DNA from: Candidatus Pacearchaeota archaeon CG10_big_fil_rev_8_21_14_0_10_35_13
GTDB lineage: Archaea; Nanobdellota; Nanobdellia; Pacearchaeales; GW2011-AR1
Direction of reading: 5' to 3'
Length of the DNA: 13,478 nucleotides
Assembly: GCA_002763035.1 (NCBI GenBank)
Contig: PFDC01000103.1
Location: 1 to 13,478, forward strand
The translations under genes were made by a program, and so were the position numbers. The notes beneath the pieces are model-generated. The model did no database searches and was not told the DNA's origin. It saw only the letters and a program-made list of their open reading frames with translations. Every line of letters begins with the position of its first letter. The stretch's first letter is position 1. This document shows positions 5,477 to 11,931 of the stretch, piece by piece.

Positions 5477-8002
5477 ATGGCTGTCGCTAAGAAAAAGGTT
5501 GATGAAGAGGAAGTAGTGATTCCTGAGAAGGGTAAGGAGCTTGGTCTTACTGATCTTCCTGGTATCGGTCCTGCTATTTGTGAGAAGCTTGAGGCTGCTG
5601 GTGTTTATGATTTGATGGGTTTGGCTGTTATGTCTCCTCCTAGTCTTTCTGAGGTTGCAGGTATTGGTGAGGCTGTTGCGAGGAAGGCTATTCAGGCTGC
5701 TCGTAAGCTCATGAGTCTTGGTTTCCAGGATGGTTTGGAGTTTGAGAAGAAGCGTAAGGAAGTTATCAAGATTACTACTGGTTCTCAGAATCTTAATGCT
5801 CTTCTTGGTGGTGGTGTTGAGACTAAGTCTATTACAGAAGCATTCGGAGCTTATGGTTCTGGGAAGTGTGTTTCTAAGGATACAATAGTTAGTTATTTTA
5901 ATGATACCCGTATGCATGTAGAGACTATTCAGGAAACTTATGATAAGTACAAAGAAAAGAATGGTGAATTAGTTGCGGATGATGGTTTTGCTGTTCCTGT
6001 TTCAACAGTTAAAGTTTTGGCTTGGAATGATGGTAAATTAAGTGTTGTTAATAGTGATTGTTTGTATAAGGAGAGAGTTAAGAAGTTATTTGTTGTGAAA
6101 ACCAAGAGGGGTAGAATTCTTAAAGTCACTGGTAATCATCAGATTCTTAGTTTTGATGATGGTGTTAATTGGAAAAAGGTTAGTTCTATCAAGGAAGGTT
6201 CTTTGATCGCTTCTCCTAAAGAAATCAATCTTACTACAGAAACGGTCTATGATGAAGATGATGCTTATTTTCTTGGTTTATTTGTTGCTGAAGGTTCTAG
6301 TAATCCTTTCTCTATTAGTATTACTGATGAGAATATTAAGGATTGGGTTTGTGATTATGTTACTAAAAAGTTTTCTTATACCCCTACTGTTAGAGTAAGA
6401 AATCTTGATAACAGGCTTCCTTGTTTTACTATTCTCTTAAGAAATCCTTCGAGAGTTATAATGGAGGGTCTTGATAAGTCTAATTCCTTAAATAAGTTTA
6501 TTCCTGAAGGAGTTTTCTTGTCTAATAAGGAAGTTGTTTCTTCTTTCCTTGGCGGTTATTTTGATGGCGATGGTGAGGTTTCTAAGAATGACATTTCTGC
6601 TACTACTAAGAGCCCTAAATTAGCTTCTCAAATCAGTTATCTTCTTTTAAGGTTGGGCATTAGCTCTAGTATTAGGGAAAGGTTTGTTAGTGGTTATGAG
6701 GATAAGTTTTTTGTTGTTAGGATTTCTGGCGAGGATAGAGAGAAGCTTAAAAGTATAAAAATGAAGATTAAAAGTTTTGATTGTAATATCAGGAATAGTT
6801 CTTATGGTTATCCTAGAAGGATAGTTTCTTTTATTAGTAAACTTTACAAAGAGTGTGTTGGGGGTAATAGGGGCAGTTTAAGGAAGGTTGTTGGTAAACA
6901 TAACACCCAAAGCACTACTTATTCTAATCTTATCGATAATTCTCATGCAAAGGTCATTAATACAAAGACGTTGAATAGTATAGGGGAGTTATTTATTAAT
7001 CAAAAAGATTCTTTTATTAAGATGCTTAAGAGGTTAGATGTTGAACCTTTGTCCAAGGATTTATTGGTGGACCTTTATCCTCAGTTACCTTTTGCTTTTA
7101 ATTGTTTAGCTGAGGGCATGGGTCTTAAGAAGACTAGTATTAGGAATTATTATCTTAGGAGGATTCCTTCAAATAAAGCGGAATTGTTGAGAAATCTTAT
7201 CATTAACGAATTAAAAACTCGGGTTGATACGTTAATATTAGCTTTAGAGTTAATTAGTGAGATAAGATTGTTTAATTGGGATGTTGTTGAGAGTGTTGAA
7301 GTTGTTGATTATGATGATTATGTTTATGATTTTGTAGTTCCCGAGGGTCATTCTTTTGTTGGTGGTAATCTTCCTACGATGATGCATAACACACAACTTG
7401 CTGTTTCTTTAGCTGTTAATTGTCAGCTTCCTTTGGATAAGGGTGGTGCTAATGGTAAGGCTGTTTATATTGATACTGAGGGTACTTTCCGTCCTGAGAG
7501 GGTTAAGCAGATGGCTGAGGCTTTGGGTGCTAATCCTGAGAAGGTTTTGAAGAATATTCTTGTTGCTAGGGCTTTTAATTCTGATCATCAGATTCTTCTT
7601 ATTGATAAGATTACTGAGTTAATTAAGGAGAATAATGAGCCTATCAAGTTATTAATTGTTGATTCTCTTACTGCTCATTTTCGTGCTGAGTTTGCTGGTC
7701 GTGGTCAGTTGGCTGATAGGCAGCAGAAGCTTAATCGTTATATGCATAATCTTATGAAGCTTGCTGAGCAGCATAACTTGGCTGTTTATGTTACTAATCA
7801 GGTTATGGCTAATCCTGCTCAGATGTTTGGTGATCCTACTACTGCTGTTGGTGGTAATATTGTTGGTCATTCTTCTACTTTCCGTATGTATCTTCGTCGT
7901 GGTAAGAAGGATTCTCGTGTTGCTAAATTAATCGACTCTCCTAATCTTCCTGATAATGAGACTGTTTTCATGATTACTGAAGGTGGTCTTAAGGATATCT
8001 GA
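5477..8002 (+). CDS. radA: DNA repair and recombination protein RadA with intein
   Basis: This is the archaeal RecA/Rad51-family recombinase, which forms ATP-dependent filaments on ssDNA and drives strand exchange. The precursor is 841 residues; removing the 508-residue intein (131-638) leaves 333, a normal RadA size. The N-terminal helix-hairpin-helix domain includes LTDLPGIGPAICEKL (24-38) and a second HhH around 58-78. Walker A is GAYGSGK (124-130), continuing after the intein with TQLAVSLAVN. Further RadA signatures follow: VYIDTEGTFRPERV, Walker B LLIVDSLTAHFR, and the L1/L2 DNA-binding loops in RAEFAGRGQLADRQQKL and NPAQMFGDPTTAVGGNIVGH. The exteins use host codons (mostly CGT for Arg, AAG for Lys); the intein does not. 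A 79-residue gene starts 5 nt after the stop and is probably co-transcribed. Confidence 0.96.
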   Translation: MAVAKKKVDEEEVVIPEKGKELGLTDLPGIGPAICEKLEAAGVYDLMGLAVMSPPSLSEVAGIGEAVARKAIQAARKLMSLGFQDGLEFEKKRKEVIKITTGSQNLNALLGGGVETKSITEAFGAYGSGKCVSKDTIVSYFNDTRMHVETIQETYDKYKEKNGELVADDGFAVPVSTVKVLAWNDGKLSVVNSDCLYKERVKKLFVVKTKRGRILKVTGNHQILSFDDGVNWKKVSSIKEGSLIASPKEINLTTETVYDEDDAYFLGLFVAEGSSNPFSISITDENIKDWVCDYVTKKFSYTPTVRVRNLDNRLPCFTILLRNPSRVIMEGLDKSNSLNKFIPEGVFLSNKEVVSSFLGGYFDGDGEVSKNDISATTKSPKLASQISYLLLRLGISSSIRERFVSGYEDKFFVVRISGEDREKLKSIKMKIKSFDCNIRNSSYGYPRRIVSFISKLYKECVGGNRGSLRKVVGKHNTQSTTYSNLIDNSHAKVINTKTLNSIGELFINQKDSFIKMLKRLDVEPLSKDLLVDLYPQLPFAFNCLAEGMGLKKTSIRNYYLRRIPSNKAELLRNLIINELKTRVDTLILALELISEIRLFNWDVVESVEVVDYDDYVYDFVVPEGHSFVGGNLPTMMHNTQLAVSLAVNCQLPLDKGGANGKAVYIDTEGTFRPERVKQMAEALGANPEKVLKNILVARAFNSDHQILLIDKITELIKENNEPIKLLIVDSLTAHFRAEFAGRGQLADRQQKLNRYMHNLMKLAEQHNLAVYVTNQVMANPAQMFGDPTTAVGGNIVGHSSTFRMYLRRGKKDSRVAKLIDSPNLPDNETVFMITEGGLKDI
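5867..7390 (+). mobile_element. RadA intein with LAGLIDADG endonuclease, in Walker A
   Basis: This in-frame 508-residue intein splits GSGK from TQ in the ATP-binding loop. Splicing residues are complete: Cys131 in block A (CVSKDTIV), block B T218-x-x-H221 (VTGNH), block F DFVVPEGHSFVGG, block G ending Met-Met-His637-Asn638, and Thr639 as the +1 extein nucleophile. The endonuclease motifs are FLGLFVAEG (block C, about 265-273, acid Glu272) and FLGGYFDGDG (block E, 357-366, acid Asp365). It is larger than many LAGLIDADG inteins because of an extra helical region (about 450-600) containing an HTH-like stretch, CLAEGMGLKKTSIRNYYLRR. Arg is mostly AGA/AGG and AAA is common, unlike the exteins. It looks competent for both splicing and homing. 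RadA P-loop inteins are known in other archaea, but I have not compared sequences. Confidence 0.95.
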
Positions 8003-8006
8003 TAAT

Positions 8007-8246
8007 ATGCCTACTGAAAAAATCGGTCCTGATTGGAAGCAATGGATTCCTGTTTGGGGAATCTATCAGCATCGTCTTGATTCCGTTGCGGGCATCCCGT
8101 GTATTCTTGGTCGTGCAACTTATGATACTGTTGAGGATGAAAACATTAATGATTCTCATAGGTTTTTCTGGGCGCAGTACCGGGCGTTAAGTGTTGGAGC
8201 AGTGGTCGTCTGGGGTGCTAATGGTTTAATAAAATTATTGTCTTAA
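8007..8246 (+). CDS. Hypothetical 79-residue protein downstream of radA
   Basis: I do not recognise this family. The start at 8007 is preferred over an in-frame ATG at 7983 because it avoids overlapping radA and leaves only 4 nt after the radA stop, implying co-transcription; AAGGAT (7991-7996) is a possible weak ribosome-binding site. The protein is aromatic-rich (DWKQWIPVWGIYQHRLD, 9-25; HRFFWAQYRA, 51-60) and ends with a hydrophobic segment, ALSVGAVVVWGANGLIKLLS (60-79), that could associate with membrane. Unusually, it uses GC-ending codons (GCG, GGC, CGG, GTC) that are scarce in neighbouring genes, hinting at a different origin. Its position suggests, but does not prove, a link to radA expression. 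Confidence 0.55.
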   Translation: MPTEKIGPDWKQWIPVWGIYQHRLDSVAGIPCILGRATYDTVEDENINDSHRFFWAQYRALSVGAVVVWGANGLIKLLS

Positions 8247-8335
8247 GGATATTTAACAAGTTCTAAATCATTTCAATAATCATTATTTAACGTTCATCAA
8301 AGCCCTTGTTTCTGTAGATTAATGATATTGTTCAG

Positions 8336-8344
8336 TTTTTTTTT
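8336..8344 (+). terminator. T-run terminator between convergent genes
   Basis: Nine consecutive T residues on the + strand lie about 90 nt after the 79-residue gene, in the gap before the convergent nucleotidase gene. Archaeal RNA polymerase terminates at such T-runs. An imperfect inverted repeat (AATAATCATTA near 8276 with TAATGATATT near 8320) lies just upstream. Confidence 0.4.
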
Positions 8345-8365
8345 ATCAAACAGTTTAAGTAATTA

Positions 8366-8959
8366 TTAGTATTTTACTTCTTCGCTTATTTTTCTTTCGT
8401 AAGCTTTTTTCATTGCTTCTTTTACTTCTTCTAGATTTGTTCCGTCGTACCTTATTACGTTTGGGTGTTTGAATTCGTTATTATTCTTTCCTGCGGGCAT
8501 TATTACTAGTGCTCTTTCTCTCCATTGTAACCATCTCTTTATGTATTCTGGGTAGTCATCTACTAGTACTTTTCCGTATACTAATCCTTTGTCTCTTGTC
8601 ATAGTTATATCAGTGTCTGGCCCTAAGTTTCTGTCAACCCAGACTTTTTTTCCTTTCCATCCTGAGGGGTTTCTTCTTGGTCCTTGTGTTAGTATGTGTA
8701 TTTTGAATCCTGCTTCTTTTGCTGCTTCTAGTATGTCCCATCCTATTTGGAATTTTGGCATTGTGCTCCACCAGTTTCTTGAGCTCATGATTAGTTCTTT
8801 TCTTTCTTTTATGTGTTTTGGTGCTTCTTCTGGTTTTCCTGTGTATGGTTCTTCTTCGGGGCTTCTTATTTTTTCCAGGCTTTCTTCCATTGCTTTGTCA
8901 AAGTCGCATAATGTTCCGTCCATGTCGAATAGTGCTATGTTTTCTTCTGGTCCTGCCAT
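8366..8959 (-). CDS. HAD-superfamily 5'(3')-deoxyribonucleotidase-like phosphatase
   Basis: This probable nucleotide phosphatase has 197 residues. It resembles the NT5C group of HAD enzymes, which dephosphorylate (deoxy)nucleoside monophosphates. HAD motifs are in order: motif I FDMDGTLCDF (11-20, nucleophile Asp12 and acid/base Asp14), motif II HILTQG (88-93, Thr91), a Lys for motif III around 124-130, and motif IV VLVDDYPEY (131-139, Asp134/Asp135). The WGWDILEAA-like stretch (here QIGWDILEAA, 71-80) and the cap region between motifs I and II also resemble NT5C proteins. A TATA-like box is centred 25 nt before the ATG. Codon use is host-like. A phosphatase for another small phosphorylated metabolite is possible. 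It could help control the dNMP pool, but nothing here shows the substrate. Confidence 0.82.
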   Translation of the reverse strand: MAGPEENIALFDMDGTLCDFDKAMEESLEKIRSPEEEPYTGKPEEAPKHIKERKELIMSSRNWWSTMPKFQIGWDILEAAKEAGFKIHILTQGPRRNPSGWKGKKVWVDRNLGPDTDITMTRDKGLVYGKVLVDDYPEYIKRWLQWRERALVIMPAGKNNNEFKHPNVIRYDGTNLEEVKEAMKKAYERKISEEVKY

Positions 8960-8978
8960 ATCCTAACTAGTAATTCGA

Positions 8979-8990
8979 GGTTTTTAATTA
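8979..8990 (-). promoter_or_regulatory. TATA box for the nucleotidase gene
   Basis: On the - strand TAATTAAAAACC is centred about 25 nt upstream of the ATG at 8959, giving the nucleotidase a promoter separate from the tRNA upstream. Confidence 0.45.
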
Positions 8991-9007
8991 TTGTTGTAAT
9001 AACCTTT

Positions 9008-9012
9008 AAAAA
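9008..9012 (-). terminator. T5 run ending the tRNA-Arg transcript
   Basis: Five T residues on the - strand follow directly after the discriminator base of the tRNA, a simple archaeal termination signal. Confidence 0.5.
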
Positions 9013-9084
9013 CGGGCACGCAGGGATTTGAACCCTGACTACAACCTCCGCAAGGTTGCATGCTATCCGTTACACCACGCGCCC
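9013..9084 (-). tRNA. tRNA-Arg (anticodon GCG)
   Basis: A complete cloverleaf reads on the - strand. The acceptor stem is GGGCGCG/CGTGCCC with one G-U pair. The D-stem is GTGT/GCAT (two wobble pairs) with the AACGGATA loop. The anticodon stem is CAACC/GGTTG with loop TTGCGGA, giving anticodon GCG. The variable loop is four bases, and the T-arm is CAGGG-TTCAAAT-CCCTG. The discriminator is G73, and CCA is not encoded. There is no intron. The tRNA reads CGU and CGC; CGT is the favoured Arg codon of the host genes here. Bases at its 5' end (9070-9084) are also the final codons and stop of the upstream homing endonuclease frame, so any promoter must lie within that frame (CAAATAA near 9118-9124 is a weak candidate). 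Confidence 0.95.
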
Positions 9085-9864
9085 ACAAACCCCTTCTAGT
9101 CTTCTAAGATTCTTCGGGTTATTTGATCCTATATCTCTTAACCACTTCTTAAGCATTACGGTTCCGTTAACCCTTACTTCCCATTTACCACCAGAAGCAA
9201 TAATCCCTAATTTCTTGAGCATCTCTTTTACTTGGCTTATAAGTTTTTCTGATTTGATAGTAATCGTAACAAAAGAATAATTATTCTTTGTTTTAATTAT
9301 TGAAACACCCCCATCAGTATCAAACAATCCTCTAATAAATGCTCCATAAATTTTTTTATTCTTTGAATCAAGAATCTTCTCAGGCACTTCTAGCCTTCCC
9401 AGCTTGTTACCTTTTGGGATTCCTAAAACTTTATGTTTGAATTCTGATAGACCTTTAGAGTATGACTCAAATCCCGAAACGCTTGGTAACCTCATCAGTC
9501 TTAAGCTTAAATTGTATAATCTCTTATATAATAGGATAACAAAGCCTATCATGTAGTCTTCTTCTTTCTTGTTACATTTAACAGAATAATAATTTCTTTC
9601 ATTCCTCATACAACCATCCCCGAGGTGAATCCCCGTTTCTTCTGCCAATTCGGAGGTCATATGTTCCGGAAAAATTATCCCCCTCTTGATGTCAGAATTA
9701 CTTAAGATTACATCTTTTGAGTCAAGAGCAATCAATTCATTAGTAAAAAACGATTCATGAACACTTTCTAATAATAGTCCTTCTCTTGCTCTCTTTCTCC
9801 TCTTTCCTTCAAGGGTCATTCTTGTAAGTTCATTTCCATGCTTCTTCCATAGATTATTCATCAT
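9070..9864 (-). CDS. LAGLIDADG homing endonuclease, C-terminal part after an in-frame stop
   Basis: This 264-residue open frame carries the whole catalytic core of a homing endonuclease: motif 1 EETGIHLGDG (75-84, Asp83) and motif 2 FIRGLFDTDG (176-185, Asp184). It opens with LWKKHGNELTRMTLEGKRRK, a linker typical of these enzymes. It is in the same frame as the 9877-10239 fragment, separated only by one TAG and four codons, so the two are halves of one gene of about 388 residues. The family's usual ending, IGSNNPKN, occurs at about 247-254, after which the frame runs through the first 15 nt of tRNA-Arg, which supplies the TAA stop. Codons are A-rich (AAA, AGA), unlike the host's. It may be translated independently from 9864, or be an inactive remnant. 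Confidence 0.8.
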   Translation of the reverse strand: MMNNLWKKHGNELTRMTLEGKRRKRAREGLLLESVHESFFTNELIALDSKDVILSNSDIKRGIIFPEHMTSELAEETGIHLGDGCMRNERNYYSVKCNKKEEDYMIGFVILLYKRLYNLSLRLMRLPSVSGFESYSKGLSEFKHKVLGIPKGNKLGRLEVPEKILDSKNKKIYGAFIRGLFDTDGGVSIIKTKNNYSFVTITIKSEKLISQVKEMLKKLGIIASGGKWEVRVNGTVMLKKWLRDIGSNNPKNLRRLEGVCGRVV

Positions 9865-9876
9865 TATACTCCCTCG

Positions 9877-10239
9877 CTATTTCCAGCTTTCCATACATGA
9901 TTCTCTGAATTCTGTATTGAGAAGTTTCTTCTTTAGCAGGATAATACTCTTTTTTCCACCGATTTTTCCACCCTTACTTCTACCCCAGTTATCGCCTTTA
10001 ATGTCAATTATTTCTAAGTTCATCCCCGGAGAAATAATCTTATCAGGTATTGTTGTGCGACTAGAGTTCCATTTTCTTATTGTCTTGTAAGGGATATTCA
10101 TTCTTTTTGATAGTTCTTTCAAAGTTTTAACTTCGTAATTATTTTTAAGGTTATTAAACAGTTCTTTTTTAGAATTATCTGATAAGATTAGCCTCATAAT
10201 TAAGTCAGTATCAGAAAGTATAAATATTTTTCTGTCCAT
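9877..10239 (-). CDS. LAGLIDADG homing endonuclease, N-terminal HTH part ending at TAG
   Basis: This 120-residue frame is the N-terminal part of the same endonuclease. It contains a helix-turn-helix-like DNA-recognition region (about 38-66: LKELSKRMNIPYKTIRKWNS) followed by the basic WGRSKGGKIGGKKS segment (85-98) that commonly precedes the catalytic core. It ends MESWK-TAG; the codons after the stop read RGSIMMNNLWKKHGNEL, a natural continuation. A single-base change from a Lys codon (AAG to TAG) would explain it. The start at 10239 is the first ATG after an in-frame stop. The gene begins 49 nt after the RPA stop, and I see no good TATA box, so it may depend on RPA read-through. Codon use is mobile-element-like. 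Confidence 0.7.
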   Translation of the reverse strand: MDRKIFILSDTDLIMRLILSDNSKKELFNNLKNNYEVKTLKELSKRMNIPYKTIRKWNSSRTTIPDKIISPGMNLEIIDIKGDNWGRSKGGKIGGKKSIILLKKKLLNTEFRESCMESWK

Positions 10240-10250
10240 GATGAACTAAA

Positions 10251-10294
10251 GGGGCAAGATAATCCTTTGAGCACTCGTGGGAGCGTTATTATCC
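10251..10294 (-). repeat. Imperfect inverted repeat at the RPA 3' end
   Basis: On the - strand the RPA stop region, GGGGATAAT, can pair with ATTATC-TT-GCCCC about 25 nt downstream, around a 2-nt bulge. It could act as a terminator or mark the boundary of the endonuclease insertion. Confidence 0.3.
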
Positions 10295-11266
10295 CCTTCT
10301 TGTTTCTAGTTCTTTTATTAGTTTGTCTAGGTCTATTTCTTCTATTCCGTTAATTATTATTTCTTCGTTGTTGAAGTAGCTGTTTGTTCTTACTTCTCCA
10401 GTAAAGTATTTTTCTTGTCCTATGATTATTTCTTCTACATCTATTTGTGTTATTTCTTCTGGAGTTTTTCCTTCCGGTAATAGTTTTGCTATTTGGTCTG
10501 AGAACATTACTGCTCTTATTGTTTCTGTTCCGTCGTCAATTACTACGTTTAGTAAGGTTCTTCTTTTTGGTGTTACTTTTCCGTGTGTTGCGCATTCATA
10601 ATCTTCGCTTCCTTCTTTCTGTAGTACTTTCTTTCCGCATTCTGTGCATGTTTCGTAGTGTCTTGGTTGGAATGATTGTACTATTACTGCTCTTATTCTT
10701 GCTCTTTCTCCTGCTTTTATTTGTTCTATTCTTTTGTCTGGTGCTGTTCCTATGCTGATGTTACTTCCTGCTGGCATTTCTTTCACTTCTAGTTTTTCTT
10801 TGCTTTTCTTTATGTCTGAGAATGCTGTTAGGTGTACTTCGTCGTTTCTTAGGTTTCCTGAAGTTATTTCTATTACTTCTCCTTGTTGTAACTTTTTTTC
10901 TTCGAATAGTGTTATGTGGTTCGTGTCCCATAATACTAGTTTTATGTTTCCTGTTTCGTCTGCTATTACTAGGTTTAGTACTCTTCCTTCTCTTCCGTTT
11001 TTGTTGTATTCTCTTATTGGGAATTGTCTTATGATTTTTGCTGTTAAGTTTACTCTTCTCATTCCGGGTATTATCTGGTTTATTTTTACTGTTTGTTTGT
11101 CTAATGATAGTCCTAGTTCTGCTGCTACTATTTGTGCTGCTCCTTCCTTGCTTATTAGTCCTGATAATTTTGCTTTTTTTGCTTCTACTCTCCTATTAAT
11201 CTCTTCAAGGGTTATTCCTGCTGCTTCTGCTATTCTTGTTATTAGGTTTTCGTAGTTATCTGCCAT
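10289..11266 (-). CDS. Replication protein A (archaeal RPA, OB-fold and zinc-finger ssDNA-binding protein)
   Basis: This is the single-stranded DNA-binding protein of archaeal replication and repair, and a partner of RadA and polymerases. It has 325 residues. The N-terminal helical region contains EINRRVEAKKAKLSGLISKE (22-41), seen in euryarchaeal-type RPA. The first OB fold starts at VNLTAKIIRQFPIREY (72-87) and includes GRVLNLVIADETGNIKLVLWD (94-114). The second OB region starts near ERARIRAVIVQSF and carries a zinc finger with Cys207, Cys210, Cys225 and His228 (CTEC ... CATH). It continues with LLNVVIDDGTETIRAVMF, an OB-fold beta pattern. The TATA box CTTATAAAT lies about 32 nt upstream, giving at most a very short leader. 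Coding is host-like. The second homing endonuclease follows downstream on the same strand. Confidence 0.92.
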   Translation of the reverse strand: MADNYENLITRIAEAAGITLEEINRRVEAKKAKLSGLISKEGAAQIVAAELGLSLDKQTVKINQIIPGMRRVNLTAKIIRQFPIREYNKNGREGRVLNLVIADETGNIKLVLWDTNHITLFEEKKLQQGEVIEITSGNLRNDEVHLTAFSDIKKSKEKLEVKEMPAGSNISIGTAPDKRIEQIKAGERARIRAVIVQSFQPRHYETCTECGKKVLQKEGSEDYECATHGKVTPKRRTLLNVVIDDGTETIRAVMFSDQIAKLLPEGKTPEEITQIDVEEIIIGQEKYFTGEVRTNSYFNNEEIIINGIEEIDLDKLIKELETRRG

Positions 11267-11293
11267 CTTTTACATGACTTATTATCTTAAACC

Positions 11294-11302
11294 ATTTATA
11301 AG
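11294..11302 (-). promoter_or_regulatory. TATA box for the RPA gene
   Basis: On the - strand CTTATAAAT is centred about 32 nt before the ATG at 11266, a few bases further than at other genes, implying a leader of perhaps 5-8 nt. The remaining divergent region to 11448 shows no gene I can support. Confidence 0.5.
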
Positions 11303-11448
11303 CATTGTTGTATTCTTCTTATCCTATTATTCTGTTAGTTCTCTTAGCCATCCAGGTTTCTATTCTTTAAGTTGATCATCTCTTTTATTTCTTAATTCCA
11401 CAACCATTATTCTTAGTAATTATCGTTATCTTCTTTTCTCTCAAGAAG

Positions 11449-11459
11449 TTTTATAAACC
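11449..11459 (+). promoter_or_regulatory. TATA box for the aEF1B gene
   Basis: TTTTATAAACC is centred 25 nt before the ATG at 11479. The following CCTCATTATTC resembles the spacers of the radA and HIT-like genes. Confidence 0.6.
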
Positions 11460-11478
11460 CTCATTATTCTTAGTCATT

Positions 11479-11751
11479 ATGGCTATTGCTGCTTTACGTT
11501 TGAAGATTCTTCCTGTAGGTCTTGATACTAGTCTTGATGTTATTAAGGTTGAGGCTTTGAAGATCATGGAGGCCCTTGGTGCTTTGAATACTACTTTTGT
11601 TGAGGAGCCTATAGCTTTTGGTCTTAAGGCTTTGATTGTTCAGACTGCTTGGCCTGAGGCTGAGGATACTGATAAGGCTGAGAATGGTCTTAGTGTTATT
11701 GATGGTGTTTCTAATGTTGAGATTATTGATTATAGGCGTGCTTTTGGTTGA
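11479..11751 (+). CDS. ef1b: Elongation factor aEF1B (EF-1 beta), nucleotide exchange factor for aEF1A
   Basis: This 90-residue protein has the size and pattern of archaeal EF-1 beta, which exchanges GDP for GTP on elongation factor 1A. The family signature EEPIAFGLKAL (42-52) is intact, preceded by a beta-strand (AALRLKILPVG) and helix (LDVIKVEALKIMEALGA) and followed by the ferredoxin-like second half ending VSNVEIIDYRRAFG. It has its own TATA box and is divergent from RPA. The HIT-like gene lies downstream on the same strand but with its own box, so it is probably transcribed separately. Codons are host-like. Confidence 0.92.
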   Translation: MAIAALRLKILPVGLDTSLDVIKVEALKIMEALGALNTTFVEEPIAFGLKALIVQTAWPEAEDTDKAENGLSVIDGVSNVEIIDYRRAFG

Positions 11752-11830
11752 TTGATTACAGCCACATTACTTTTAAGAACACCTCATTTCTGTTATTACC
11801 CAGATCATTGCTATTTATTGATTATCTAAG

Positions 11831-11855
11831 CCTCTCAAGACTGTTTTGTCTTAGG
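11831..11855 (+). terminator. Possible hairpin between the aEF1B and HIT-like genes
   Basis: AAGAC (11837-11841) pairs with GTCTT (11848-11852) around a T-rich 6-nt loop, extended by CCT/AGG across a 3-nt bulge. It could contribute to termination after aEF1B, but is short. Confidence 0.2.
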
Positions 11856-11901
11856 TATTAATGGTATACCCCCCTCAGTTTATCTTTCTCTCAACAATTA
11901 T

Positions 11902-11912
11902 TCTTATAAACC
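11902..11912 (+). promoter_or_regulatory. TATA box for the HIT-like gene
   Basis: TCTTATAAACC is centred 25 nt before the ATG at 11932, followed by CCTTTATTCCTTTG. This favours 11932 over the ATG at 11923 as the start. Confidence 0.6.
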
Positions 11913-11931
11913 CTTTATTCCTTTGTTTTTC

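Noticed and set aside
9877..9879. TAG as a pyrrolysine codon
   Set aside because: Nothing in the window supports it (no pylT or pylS seen), and the neighbouring residues suggest a replaced Lys codon; it is kept only as a test in the findings.
9013..10239. Intron in tRNA-Arg encoding the endonuclease
   Set aside because: The tRNA cloverleaf is complete and continuous and no 5' half lies upstream of the endonuclease, so the gene is adjacent, not intronic.
10734..11255. 173-residue hydrophobic frame on the + strand opposite RPA
   Set aside because: It is the complement of a clear RPA gene with OB folds and a zinc finger; its hydrophobicity comes from complementing Glu/Lys codons.
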